A stretch of DNA of 29,051 nucleotides from Merdiplasma sp905207905. Lineage in GTDB: Bacteria > Bacillota > Clostridia > Lachnospirales > Lachnospiraceae. Positions 1 through 8,116 of the stretch are shown here, in pieces (the stretch's first letter is position 1; each line of letters begins with the position of its first letter). Both the position numbers and the translations under genes were made by a program. Below the pieces are notes generated by a model. The model saw only the letters and a program-made list of their open reading frames with translations. It was not told the DNA's origin and searched no databases. The stretch is from contig CABRXX010000032.1 in NCBI GenBank assembly GCA_902475025.1, positions 1-29,051 on the forward strand. Direction: 5' to 3'.

Positions 1-1
1 T

Positions 2-1750
2 CTGGCCAGAGTGATGCTGTGGGAGAGTCTTATGATCTCCGGGATCGCTTTTGTGCTGGGACTTGGCTGCGGGATTCTGTTTTCCAAGCTGGCAGAACTT
101 GCCATGGTGAATATCTTAAAGAATGAGGCTGATTTTTCCCTGAGCCTGAATCTGGAGAGCGTGCTGCTGACACTGAAAAGTTTTGCAGTGGTTTTTCTTC
201 TGATCTTTCTCAATGCCCTGCGGCAGATCAGAAAATCCAATCCCATTGAACTGCTGCACAGTGAAAATGCAGGAGAGAAGCCGCCAAAGGCCAATTGGTT
301 TCTGGCGCTGATCGGAGCACTCTGCCTTGGCTTTGCCTATTTTTTGGCGGTAATGATCGAAGATCCGGTGGCCTCTCTTCTCTGGTTTTTTTTCGCAGTA
401 GCATTGGTGATTGTAGCCACTTATTTGCTGTTTATGGCAGGCTCCGTGACATTCTGCAGATTTTTGCAGAAGCGGAAAGGGTATTACTATAAAACCAGCC
501 ATTTTGTGTCTGTCTCCTCCATGGTATACCGGATGAAACGCAACGGCGCAGGATTGGCGTCCATCTGCATTTTAAGCACTATGGTACTGGTGATGATTTC
601 AGCCACGGCCAGTCTTTATGTGGGCATGGAGGATTCCATCCGCAACCGTTATCCCAGACATATTAATGTGCATGTGAATGCCGATGATCCGGCTGCACTG
701 GAACAGTCCGGCGTGTTTACATTGCAGGAACTCTCCGGGGATCTGGCAGCGCAGCAGGGAATGACCATAGATCAGGAGACCATGCTGAATTATCGATCTG
801 TTGCTTTTGGAGGATATGTGGATGGGGAAGTCCTTCGCACGAAGGATCCCAATGCAGATAAACCGGGGATTTCCCTGTACTATGCGGATCTTTGGCAGAT
901 CTTTTTTGTTCCCATTGAGGATTATAACCGGATGATGGGAAAACAGGAGGTGCTGGAGCCTGGAGAGGCTTTGATTTACAGTACTAAAGGAACTAAGCTG
1001 GAGGTAAAGGAGCTGTCTTTGGAGGAGGAACTGACCTGGAGGATCAAAGATCAGGCAGACAGTTTTGTCTCCAATGGGGAAGATGCCATGAGCATTGTGC
1101 CTTCGTTGTTTGTATTTGTAAATAATTTTGAGGAGACGGCCGAAAAGGCATGGAAATATACGAATGATTCCGGCAATCAGGCGGTAATCTACAAATGGGA
1201 GTATGAGTTTGATCTGGATGGGAAGGATGAAGAGCAGATTGCATTCCAGAAAAGTCTGCAGGAAACGGCGGATCAGATGAATCTTTCCCAGCAGGGAGTA
1301 AATTTTCAGTGTGACGGTTCTGCGGAAAACCGGGGGTATTTTTACGGAATGTATGGCGGGCTGTTTTTCCTTGGAATTTTATTGGGCATTGTCTTTGTGT
1401 TTGCCGCAGTGCTGATCATGTATTACAAGCAGATTTCAGAGGGGTATGAGGATCAGTCCCGGTTTGAGATCATGCAGAAGGTGGGCATGACCAGAGGGGA
1501 CATTAAAAGGAGCATTAATTCTCAGGTGCTCACGGTGTTTTTCCTTCCGCTCCTGGCGGCAGGGGTTCATCTTGGCTTTGCCTTTCCCTTTGTTTGGAGA
1601 ATCCTGCTGATGTTCGGCCTGAAGGACCAGAAACTGCTGATCCTGGTAACCGTCTGCTGCTATCTGATCTTTGCGCTGTTTTATACGCTGGTGTACCGCA
1701 TTACCTCAGGATCCTATTATTCCATTGTGAGCGGTAAGAAAGGAAGGTAA
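2..1750 (+). CDS. Bce-type ABC transporter permease (FtsX-like), 5' truncated by window edge
   Basis: The reading frame is open from the first bases, so the start lies upstream of the window. The protein shows FtsX-like membrane bundles: hydrophobic segments in the first 200 residues, a large extracytoplasmic domain of about 230 residues (roughly residues 205-445), then three further helices near the C-terminus, with the FtsX-type phrase QKVGMTRGDI between the first two. A big extracellular domain before the last three helices is the hallmark of BceB/YtsB-type permeases, which sense or detoxify cell-wall-targeting peptides with a partner ATPase and usually a BceRS two-component system. The ATPase and regulators would lie upstream and are not visible. 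A 48-codon gene follows one base after the stop. The family call is firm; the substrate is not known. Confidence 0.88.
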   Translation: MARVMLWESLMISGIAFVLGLGCGILFSKLAELAMVNILKNEADFSLSLNLESVLLTLKSFAVVFLLIFLNALRQIRKSNPIELLHSENAGEKPPKANWFLALIGALCLGFAYFLAVMIEDPVASLLWFFFAVALVIVATYLLFMAGSVTFCRFLQKRKGYYYKTSHFVSVSSMVYRMKRNGAGLASICILSTMVLVMISATASLYVGMEDSIRNRYPRHINVHVNADDPAALEQSGVFTLQELSGDLAAQQGMTIDQETMLNYRSVAFGGYVDGEVLRTKDPNADKPGISLYYADLWQIFFVPIEDYNRMMGKQEVLEPGEALIYSTKGTKLEVKELSLEEELTWRIKDQADSFVSNGEDAMSIVPSLFVFVNNFEETAEKAWKYTNDSGNQAVIYKWEYEFDLDGKDEEQIAFQKSLQETADQMNLSQQGVNFQCDGSAENRGYFYGMYGGLFFLGILLGIVFVFAAVLIMYYKQISEGYEDQSRFEIMQKVGMTRGDIKRSINSQVLTVFFLPLLAAGVHLGFAFPFVWRILLMFGLKDQKLLILVTVCCYLIFALFYTLVYRITSGSYYSIVSGKKGR

Positions 1751-1751
1751 T

Positions 1752-1898
1752 ATGAATTGGATCGCAAAGGCCGCATCTGTGGCCGGTACGGCTCTGATCG
1801 GCGTGCTGGCTCTGGGAGTGGGCGCGCTGATGCTTTTGATCACAGGGATAAAATCCCTGGTAGATGCTATTCAGCGCCATTTTGAAAGAAACTATTAG
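1752..1898 (+). CDS. 48-residue single-pass membrane protein
   Basis: A short ORF begins one base after the stop of the ABC permease, with AGGAAGG at 1741-1747 at good spacing from the ATG. The product is a short N-terminus (MNWIAKAASV), one long Gly/Ala/Leu-rich transmembrane segment (about residues 9-32), and a basic, amphipathic tail ending in QRHFERNY. There is no signal peptidase site. Its position makes it translationally linked to the permease, so it may be a small accessory subunit or regulator of that transporter. This is inferred from position only; I recognise no family. Confidence 0.6.
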   Translation: MNWIAKAASVAGTALIGVLALGVGALMLLITGIKSLVDAIQRHFERNY

Positions 1899-1924
1899 GA
1901 AGTCTTAAGAATTCCGAAAGATAC

Positions 1925-1953
1925 TTGACGGGAGAATGCCCCTTGGCTATACT
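1925..1953 (+). promoter_or_regulatory. Sigma-A promoter for the YccF-domain gene
   Basis: TTGACG (1925-1930), 17-bp spacer, TATACT (1948-1953). Transcription would begin near 1960, giving a leader of about 30 nt before the start codon. Confidence 0.7.
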
Positions 1954-1989
1954 GGCCCTGTGAATAGGCAGTTGTAAGGGGGAATGAAA

Positions 1990-2352
1990 ATGGGATGTCT
2001 TGGAAATTTGCTTTGGTTTATTTTTGGAGGTTTGTTTTCCGGTCTGAGCTGGTGCCTGGCCGGATGCCTCTGGTGCATCACCATTGTGGGGATCCCGGTT
2101 GGGATGCAGTGCTTTAAATTTGCTTCTTTGAGCTTCTTTCCTTTTGGAAAGGAAGTGGAGTACGGAGGAGGAGTGGGGTCCCTGCTGCTGAACGTGATCT
2201 GGCTGCTGGTGTCCGGCCTTCCGCTGGCTCTGGAGCACGTGCTCTGGGGCCTGCTCCTTTGCATCACCGTGATCGGGATTCCCTTTGGCCTTCAGCATTT
2301 TAAGCTGGCAAAGCTGGCGCTGATGCCTTTTGGAGCAGAGGTGCAGGGATAG
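1990..2352 (+). CDS. YccF-domain inner membrane protein
   Basis: The protein of 120 residues is built from two similar halves, each with a hydrophobic helix, then the phrase ITIVGIPVG or ITVIGIPFG, then a short segment ending in PFG (residues about 45-55 and 110-117). This duplicated pattern is typical of the YccF (DUF307) family of small membrane proteins, whose biochemical role is not established. AAGGGGG at 1976-1982 is only one base from the ATG at 1984 but seven bases from the ATG at 1990, so the second ATG is preferred. A consensus promoter lies just upstream, so the gene is probably a single-gene unit. Confidence 0.85.
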   Translation: MGCLGNLLWFIFGGLFSGLSWCLAGCLWCITIVGIPVGMQCFKFASLSFFPFGKEVEYGGGVGSLLLNVIWLLVSGLPLALEHVLWGLLLCITVIGIPFGLQHFKLAKLALMPFGAEVQG

Positions 2353-2401
2353 GGTTTTTCCAGACTGGCAATAAAAAGAAATAGAAATGAAAAAATCAAG
2401 G

Positions 2402-2514
2402 GGATGCTGTAAAATATTTCCGGCTGTACCTTCGGGTGATCTTCTCTGAGAACCGAACTGTTTTCTGGGAACAACACACCGAAAATCCGCCGGGATTCGT
2501 ATTTTGCAGCATCC
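2402..2514. repeat. Palindromic intergenic repeat, copy 1 (113 bp)
   Basis: The element begins with GGATGCTGTAAAATA and ends with TATTTTGCAGCATCC, terminal inverted repeats with one mismatch. Pairing continues imperfectly inward (TCCGGC/GCCGGGA), so the transcript could fold into one long hairpin. Its reverse complement aligns along most of its length with 21907-22021, roughly two thirds identity by eye, with shared inner blocks such as GGATTTTC and AGAAAAC. It occupies much of the 319-bp gap between the YccF gene and the sigma factor gene; it encodes no protein. Confidence 0.7.
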
Positions 2515-2671
2515 TTTTGTGCTATAAATAAACGAACCTGCGGAGCATTTTTATGGGGGGCCGGCAGATTTTTCTGATTTTGGAAGAGACCATTCCGCCG
2601 GCAGAAGCGTCTAATCTATGTAACCAGAGACCAAGAGGGTTCAGATCTGAAACGAAAGAAAGAGTGACAAG

Positions 2672-3169
2672 ATGGAGAAAGAAAAACTAGGGGAATTGAT
2701 TCTGGATACCCAGGAGGGGATGTACCGAATGGCAAAGACGCTGCTGCGGTCAGACGCAGACTGCTTTGACGCCATCCAGGAGGCCATCCTGAAGGCATTC
2801 TCAAAAATACATACCCTGCGCCGGGATGAGTTTGCCAGAACCTGGCTGATGCGGATATTGATGAATGAGTGTTATACCATTCTGCGGAGAAACCAGAAGC
2901 TGGTCTCCATGGAGGAGTATCCTCAGAAGGAAAGTGCTTTTGAGGAACGCCGGTATACGGAGCTTTATGAGGCATTGATGGAGCTGCCAAGGGAGATGAG
3001 GGTTTGCGTTACTCTGTATTACCTGGAAGGCTACAGCGTAAAGGAGGTGGCTTCTTTACTGGAGGTGACAGAGAGCACAGTGAAGAACCGGCTCTCCAGG
3101 GCCAGAATGCGGCTGCGCAGGATACTGGAGGGAGAGCAGGATTTTTTCAGCGCCGGTAAAACGGTATGA
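2672..3169 (+). CDS. RNA polymerase sigma factor, sigma-70 family (ECF-like)
   Basis: The 165-residue product has the two-domain ECF architecture. Region 2 spans about residues 10-75, with DCFDAIQEAILKAF and the tract TWLMRILMNECY; region 4 spans about 95-155, with LPREMRVCVTLYYLEGYSVKEVA and the helix-turn-helix VTESTVKNRLSRAR. ECF factors redirect RNA polymerase to stress or envelope genes and are held by membrane anti-sigma factors. Its TGA stop overlaps the ATG of the next gene (ATGA), a layout typical of sigma/anti-sigma pairs. The ribosome site is weak (AAAGAGTG). I found no clear autoregulated ECF promoter upstream. Confidence 0.9.
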   Translation: MEKEKLGELILDTQEGMYRMAKTLLRSDADCFDAIQEAILKAFSKIHTLRRDEFARTWLMRILMNECYTILRRNQKLVSMEEYPQKESAFEERRYTELYEALMELPREMRVCVTLYYLEGYSVKEVASLLEVTESTVKNRLSRARMRLRRILEGEQDFFSAGKTV

Positions 3170-4899
3170 AGAAGTTGCAGCAAAGAAGGAACAAGCCAAG
3201 GCGGCGGCAAACGCCTGGATCAAAGGATGGCAGATTGAATGAGGTGACAGGTATGGATGATAAGTGGAAGGAAGATTTTCCAAAGATGCCGGATGAGATC
3301 CGGAATATGATAGAACAAGAGGTGGAGCGCCAGAAGGGAAAGCCAGGCAGAGCATCCGGAAAAGGCAGGAGAAAAAAGAGCTCCATGGCGGCGGCCATCC
3401 TGGTAGCGGCAGCTGTGATGGGTACAACGGTGCTGGCTGGCAGCCGGCTTTACCGGATCTACAGTGAGAAGGAAGGAAAATTCGGAGTAAGACTGGGGGT
3501 GCAGATGGGGCAGGAGGCGCCTGAATATCCGGAGGCCATGGGGAATCTGTCTGAGACAGCTCAGGAAGAGACGGCAGAGAATGGGGAAAGAGCGGATCGT
3601 GGGAACAGAATTGTTCTGGAAACAGCAGCCGGAGAGGAAAAGAACGTAGCTCTTTCTGTACCTTCGACGCAGCAGCTGGAAGAGGGGATGCCGGATTTCA
3701 CACTATCGGCAGGTTATGTGCCGGAGGGATTGGTGGAGACAGATCCGGGCCATTATGTGTGGCAGGATTACTATGACCATCCGGACACCGCAGTTTATCG
3801 CGGAGGGATCAGCAGCACAGTACTGGGGGTGGAAAGAGAGGATGAGGGCAAGGAACTGCTTCTTCGGAATGTGATCTTTAGTGAGGAGATCGAACTGGCA
3901 GGCCGCCAGGGGGTGTATCTGGAATACGGCAGCCTGGCCCAGGGGCAGGCTGCATTTCCCAAAAGGATTTATCTGTATGCCCCGGAATACGGAGCTATGA
4001 TCCTTCTGTATATAGGAGAAGATGTCTCAAAAGAAGACGCTCTTAAGTTTGGGGAAGCTCTGGAACTGATCCCCACGGGCAGTTATACGCCCTGGGAAAA
4101 GGTATGGACCTGGGGAGATGAGATTGCTCAGGAGGAAGAGACAGAAATCGACTGGATTCAGGATGAGCAGACCGAGATCGGAAAAGAAGCGCTTCCGGTT
4201 TATCAGGTGGGAGAAAGTCTGTCTCCCATTCTTCCGGTAGAGCTGGAGGAAGGCGGAGAGATGACCGAAACCCGGGATATCTCCATGAAGGTGCTTCAGG
4301 TACAGACGGCAGACGATCTGAGCCTTCTGGGAGAAACTTCCAGCGTGGATGAACGGTGGAAGCAGGCACTGGATGAAAACGGGAAGCTGCTGCCTGGAGA
4401 ACTGGTTTATGTAAAGACGGGAGACGGGGTAAATACGGCAAATCAGGTGGTGAAACGAAAAGAGACGCCGCTTAAACTGGTATATCTTACCCTGGAGTTT
4501 ACCAACAATGGAGAAAAGACCTGGAAGAATATCCTGTTTAACGGATGTCTCACCCTGCTGGAAGAAAACGGGGACTCTTATCAGATCTATGATCAGGCGG
4601 AGGCAGAGCCGGGAGAGTGGGATTTCGTGTACAATGAGGGACTGGGGAATCTTTTAAGCGGGGAGATGCAGTATTTTGATCTTCATGGAGGCATCGGCAC
4701 CAATGGAAGCAATTATATCTCCAGCCTTGGGTCAGGGGAAACGGTTACGGTGCACATGGCCTGGATTCTGAAGGAGGAAGATCTGGATAAGATGTATTTC
4801 AGCAATGGGGGACATGCGGAAATGATCACGGAAAAGATGCGGCGGGATGGCTGTGTGGATATCCGGCAGGGAAAAAATGCGGCAGCAGTTTCGCCATAG
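3166..4899 (+). CDS. Membrane-anchored probable anti-sigma factor with large extracytoplasmic domain
   Basis: The gene starts with an ATGA overlap on the sigma factor stop. Residues 1-73 are basic and cytoplasmic and include PDEIRNMIEQEVERQ, resembling the N-terminal sigma-binding part of Clostridia anti-sigma proteins. One transmembrane helix covers about residues 74-92. The remaining 480 residues are outside the membrane, acidic and rich in beta-type sequence, with two probable subdomains (about 170-310 and 380-560). This fits an anti-sigma factor that senses an envelope signal and releases the sigma factor. The family assignment (DUF4179/DUF4367-like) is by overall pattern only. An internal ATG at 3253 could give a shorter product, but the stop/start overlap favours 3166. 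Confidence 0.7.
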   Translation: MKKLQQRRNKPRRRQTPGSKDGRLNEVTGMDDKWKEDFPKMPDEIRNMIEQEVERQKGKPGRASGKGRRKKSSMAAAILVAAAVMGTTVLAGSRLYRIYSEKEGKFGVRLGVQMGQEAPEYPEAMGNLSETAQEETAENGERADRGNRIVLETAAGEEKNVALSVPSTQQLEEGMPDFTLSAGYVPEGLVETDPGHYVWQDYYDHPDTAVYRGGISSTVLGVEREDEGKELLLRNVIFSEEIELAGRQGVYLEYGSLAQGQAAFPKRIYLYAPEYGAMILLYIGEDVSKEDALKFGEALELIPTGSYTPWEKVWTWGDEIAQEEETEIDWIQDEQTEIGKEALPVYQVGESLSPILPVELEEGGEMTETRDISMKVLQVQTADDLSLLGETSSVDERWKQALDENGKLLPGELVYVKTGDGVNTANQVVKRKETPLKLVYLTLEFTNNGEKTWKNILFNGCLTLLEENGDSYQIYDQAEAEPGEWDFVYNEGLGNLLSGEMQYFDLHGGIGTNGSNYISSLGSGETVTVHMAWILKEEDLDKMYFSNGGHAEMITEKMRRDGCVDIRQGKNAAAVSP

Positions 4900-4924
4900 C
4901 AGAGAAAACGGATGTGAAATGCTG

Positions 4925-4953
4925 TTGACAAATTTGAAAAACAATAGCATAAT
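4925..4953 (+). promoter_or_regulatory. Sigma-A promoter for the first MATE gene
   Basis: TTGACA (4925-4930), 17-bp spacer, CATAAT (4948-4953), just after the anti-sigma gene stop. It predicts a 5' leader of about 200 nt. Confidence 0.65.
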
Positions 4954-5007
4954 AGCTTCATAAAACCTGCAGAGGCGTGGAGCTTTTCAAGAGAGATCTT
5001 TTTTTCG

Positions 5008-5042
5008 GCCACACAATTACAATTTGTGATTGTGTGGCTTTT
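5008..5042 (+). terminator. Terminator-like hairpin in the leader of the first MATE gene
   Basis: A 13-bp stem with one U-G pair (GCCACACAATTAC at 5008-5020 with GTGATTGTGTGGC at 5026-5038) closes a 5-base loop and is followed by four Ts. It lies downstream of the 4925 promoter and 120 bases before the MATE start, so it could either end sigma-operon transcripts or attenuate the MATE leader. Confidence 0.5.
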
Positions 5043-5159
5043 ATGATGCGGAAAAGAAGAGACGGGAAACGTGTGGGAACCTATTATGATATTCCTGCTT
5101 CCTCCTTTGTTCAGGTATCGTTTCAGCATATCATAAAACGGAGATGAAGGAGTGTATTT

Positions 5160-6494
5160 ATGGATCAAACATTTATGAAGGAGCGGAAGATTCTTCCGCT
5201 GGTGCTGTCTATGTCCCTGCCTATGGTGCTATCCATGGCAGTGAATTCCCTTTACAATATTGTGGACAGCTATTTTGTGGCAAGAGTCAGTGAGAAAGCC
5301 ATGACGGCCCTGGCCCTGGTGTATCCGGTGCAGAATCTGATCACAGCCATCGGAGTGGGATTTGCCATTGGAATGAATGCGATTATTGCCTTTTATCTGG
5401 GCGCAGAAGATGGAGACAATGCCAACCGTGCCACTACTCAGGGCATGATTTTGAGTTTTATTCATGGACTGATACTGACCGTAGTGTGCATTGTAGGAAT
5501 GCCCTGGTTTTTAGGGATGTTTTCTAAGGATTCGGAGGTAATCGGCATGGCCCTGACCTATTCCAACAGAGCGTTCCTTTTTTCTGTGGTGATCACCATA
5601 GGAGTGGCTTTTGAGAAGCTGTTCCAGGCGGTGGGGCAGATGAAGGTGTCTATGTTCTGTATGCTGGCGGGCTGTCTGTCCAATATTGTGCTGGATCCAT
5701 TGATGATCTTCGGGATCGGGCCTTTTCCGGCTATGGGGATTGCGGGAGCGGCCTACGCTACAGGGATTGGGCAGACGGTGTCTTTAGCAGCGTACCTGAT
5801 CTGCTATCTGGTGCGGCCTACACAGGCCAAAATTTCCATGGCTTATGCAAAACCTAATAAAAATGTGATGAAGAAAGTGTATTCTGTAGGTATTCCTGCT
5901 GCCCTTAATATTGCCCTGCCTTCCATGCTGATCTCCGCTTTGAATGGAATTTTGGCAGGATTTTCGGAGAAATATGTTTTGGTACTGGGCGTTTATTATA
6001 AGCTTCAGACCTTTATCTACCTTACCGGCAATGGAATTATTCAGGGTATTCGTCCTCTGATGGGATACAATTACGGTGCAGGAGAGTATGGCCGGGTAAA
6101 GAAAATTTTTGGTACTGCCCTGAAACTATCGGTGCTGGTGATGGCAGCAGGCACCCTGATTTCCTGGCTGGTGCCGGAGCAGCTCATCGGTCTTTTTACG
6201 AACAGTCAGGAGACGATTCAGATTGGTGTGACGGCTCTTAAACTGATCAGTCTGGGCTTTGTGGTATCCGCTGTGTCTGTCACCTGCTCCGGAGCGCTGG
6301 AGGGGCTTGGTATGGGAAAAGAATCCCTCTGGATTGCCCTGATGCGGTATACAGTGGTAATTATCCCAGCAGCCTGGATCTTCAGCCGTTTTCTGGGAGC
6401 TAACGGTGTATGGCTGGCCTTTGGATTTGCGGAGGCAGTGACAGCGGTGGGAGCCTACTATATATATAAGAAGCGGGTGCATCTGAACGTATAG
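5160..6494 (+). CDS. MATE family multidrug/cation efflux transporter
   Basis: The 444-residue protein has about twelve hydrophobic helices in two homologous halves, with the N-terminal MATE opening (ILPLVLSMSLPMVLSMAVNS) and the second-half signature NYGAGEYGRVKKIF near residue 300. MATE proteins export cationic or organic compounds using a sodium or proton gradient in the cytoplasmic membrane. The start ATG has AAGGAG at 5147-5152. The gene stands alone, behind its own promoter and a structured leader, and is convergent with tmcAL. Substrate is not predictable. Confidence 0.92.
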   Translation: MDQTFMKERKILPLVLSMSLPMVLSMAVNSLYNIVDSYFVARVSEKAMTALALVYPVQNLITAIGVGFAIGMNAIIAFYLGAEDGDNANRATTQGMILSFIHGLILTVVCIVGMPWFLGMFSKDSEVIGMALTYSNRAFLFSVVITIGVAFEKLFQAVGQMKVSMFCMLAGCLSNIVLDPLMIFGIGPFPAMGIAGAAYATGIGQTVSLAAYLICYLVRPTQAKISMAYAKPNKNVMKKVYSVGIPAALNIALPSMLISALNGILAGFSEKYVLVLGVYYKLQTFIYLTGNGIIQGIRPLMGYNYGAGEYGRVKKIFGTALKLSVLVMAAGTLISWLVPEQLIGLFTNSQETIQIGVTALKLISLGFVVSAVSVTCSGALEGLGMGKESLWIALMRYTVVIIPAAWIFSRFLGANGVWLAFGFAEAVTAVGAYYIYKKRVHLNV

Positions 6495-6522
6495 AAAAGA
6501 AGACTGTTTGTAGAGTTCTCTG

Positions 6523-6551
6523 CCCCCATCCTGTTTACCAGATGATGGGGG
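6523..6551. other. Hairpin in the MATE/tmcAL convergent junction
   Basis: CCCCCATC (6523-6530) pairs with GATGGGGG (6544-6551) around the tmcAL stop codon. It lacks a U-run on either strand, so it is not a standard intrinsic terminator, but it may mark the shared transcript ends. Confidence 0.35.
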
Positions 6552-7878
6552 AGCGGGTATATTCGCTTTGGATGGTGACGCTTCGCTTTTGGCTTTCAGG
6601 AAGCTGGTAGAGATGAGAGGCATACACATCCCGTTCAAAGTGTTTTAGGGCAGCAGGAGAAAGATGGTGCTTTGCATCCGCTGGTTTTGTGATAACAGGC
6701 AGGGAGCCGTTCTTCTGGATTTGACGGAGCAGAGGGGCGGCTTCTTTTTTGAATCCCAGCAGCCGGACATAGGGGGCAAAGGCTTCTCCCCTTCCCTCAA
6801 GCAGTTCCTCTTGGGTAATGCCAAGAAGAATATGGAGAAGTCCTCTGCGAATCCGGGCTTCAGTAAGCTGCTTTGTGTGAAGCAGCAGGGCAAAGTCCCT
6901 GATGCCTTTGTACCGGGGCAGCAGTTTTCGGATGCGGGAGGAAAGCTCCGTTCCCACATCCAGGAAAGGAGTAAAATCTGTTTCTGAGAGAAGGCGGTAG
7001 TGGAGAAGCGCAGAAAAATCCTCCATGAACACCAGGTTTTTCGTGGAAAGATAGTTCTTCAAAACAGTCAGGCTGTCAGTGGGAATGTGGGCAGATAGGG
7101 ATGGGACATCTGCCGGGAAGGCGCGTTTTTTTTCTGAGAAACTGTTTGTGCCTTTTTCCAAAATGCTTCGAAGGGCGCTGGCAGAGCAGAAACGATCCTC
7201 CACAGAGAGGGAGTGGTAGCCGGAACCTATGCGGCGGATGGGAAGGGGCTGTATGGGGCTGTCAAGGCGCAGCAACGCCTTCGTATATTCCAGCCCGAGA
7301 ATATTGTTGGGTGAGGCGAGGAGGGAGAGAAGGTTCTGGGGAGCGCCGTTTTTCGCCAAGTGCTTCGAAGCGCAGGAACAAACCTCTTTTCGCTGTTTTT
7401 CGGAAAAATTATCGGGACAGGAGGCAAAGTGGGCTTTGAGCGCCAGCTCCCTGGCCTTTGGGAAAGTGGCCCCGGACTTCAGCCTGGCCCTTAGTTCCTG
7501 CTGATAGAGAGCCGGTTCTTTCCGGAAAAAATCAGCCAGTGTCTGAAAAGCGGAAAGATCCGGAGTTTCGCAGCCGAAACACAGGTGAGAGATGCAGCCT
7601 AAGCTGTTTAAAATAGAAACGGCGCCCTCCGCAAAGTATTCAGCGCTGGCGCAGGCAAAGCGCACCGGAAGCTCCAGTACCACATCCGCACCTCCGGCTA
7701 AGGCCATGGAGGTGCGGCAGTATTTGTCTGCTATGGTAGGTTCTCCCCGCTGGACAAAGTCCGGGCTCATAACAGCTACGACGAAATCTGCGCCGGATAA
7801 TTCCCTGGCTTTTTTTATGTGATAGGCATGCCCTTTGTGAAAGGGATGGTATTCTGCAACGATTCCTACTGCGTTCAT
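6535..7878 (-). CDS. tmcAL: tRNA(Met) cytidine acetate ligase TmcAL
   Basis: The 447-residue protein opens with VGIVAEYHPFHKGH (residues 4-17), the nucleotidyltransferase HxGH motif of the former DUF795 family. Later landmarks are SPDFVQRGEP (about 38-47), SPNNILGLEY and the RIGSGYH region (about 215). In Bacillus, TmcAL activates acetate with ATP to acetyl-AMP and acetylates the wobble cytidine of elongator tRNA-Met. The start has AGGAGGA immediately upstream. The gene is divergent from pta-ackA, whose end product, acetate, is its substrate. Length and motifs match the family. Confidence 0.92.
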   Translation of the reverse strand: MNAVGIVAEYHPFHKGHAYHIKKARELSGADFVVAVMSPDFVQRGEPTIADKYCRTSMALAGGADVVLELPVRFACASAEYFAEGAVSILNSLGCISHLCFGCETPDLSAFQTLADFFRKEPALYQQELRARLKSGATFPKARELALKAHFASCPDNFSEKQRKEVCSCASKHLAKNGAPQNLLSLLASPNNILGLEYTKALLRLDSPIQPLPIRRIGSGYHSLSVEDRFCSASALRSILEKGTNSFSEKKRAFPADVPSLSAHIPTDSLTVLKNYLSTKNLVFMEDFSALLHYRLLSETDFTPFLDVGTELSSRIRKLLPRYKGIRDFALLLHTKQLTEARIRRGLLHILLGITQEELLEGRGEAFAPYVRLLGFKKEAAPLLRQIQKNGSLPVITKPADAKHHLSPAALKHFERDVYASHLYQLPESQKRSVTIQSEYTRSPIIW

Positions 7879-7927
7879 AGTTCCTCCTGGGTTTTTGTTG
7901 TTCCTGAATGTATATTCTGTGTATCGT

Positions 7928-7961
7928 CAGCATCCGTGTTGCCCTGGGTATACGGATGCTG
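7928..7961. other. Perfect 10-bp stem-loop between tmcAL and pta
   Basis: CAGCATCCGT (7928-7937) is perfectly complementary to ACGGATGCTG (7952-7961) with a 14-base loop. It would be in the tmcAL 5' leader if transcription starts beyond it, or act as a DNA operator in the divergent intergenic region. No U-run on either side adjacent to the stem. Confidence 0.45.
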
Positions 7962-8050
7962 TCATTATTCAAGGTTTTTTCCTATTTTAGCAGACCCTCC
8001 GGCAAGGTGCAACCAGAATGTATTTTTCCGGGTTCATGCCAATTTATGAC

Positions 8051-8079
8051 TTGTAACCATGGAAAAAATGGTCTATAAT
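8051..8079 (+). promoter_or_regulatory. Sigma-A promoter for pta-ackA
   Basis: TTGTAA (8051-8056), 17-bp spacer, perfect TATAAT (8074-8079). Predicted start near 8086 leaves a 30-nt leader before pta. Confidence 0.75.
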
Positions 8080-8116
8080 TGAAATAACGCAAAAAATACG
8101 AAAGGAGTCAAGAATC

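Noticed and set aside
2588..2615. ECF-type autoregulated promoter (CGTCTAA at about 2609) before the sigma gene
   Set aside because: No convincing AAC-type -35 lies at the right distance.
7928..7961. CAGCATCC...GGATGCTG as a third copy of the palindromic repeat
   Set aside because: The motif is inside-out relative to the element termini and the remaining sequence does not align; likely coincidence.
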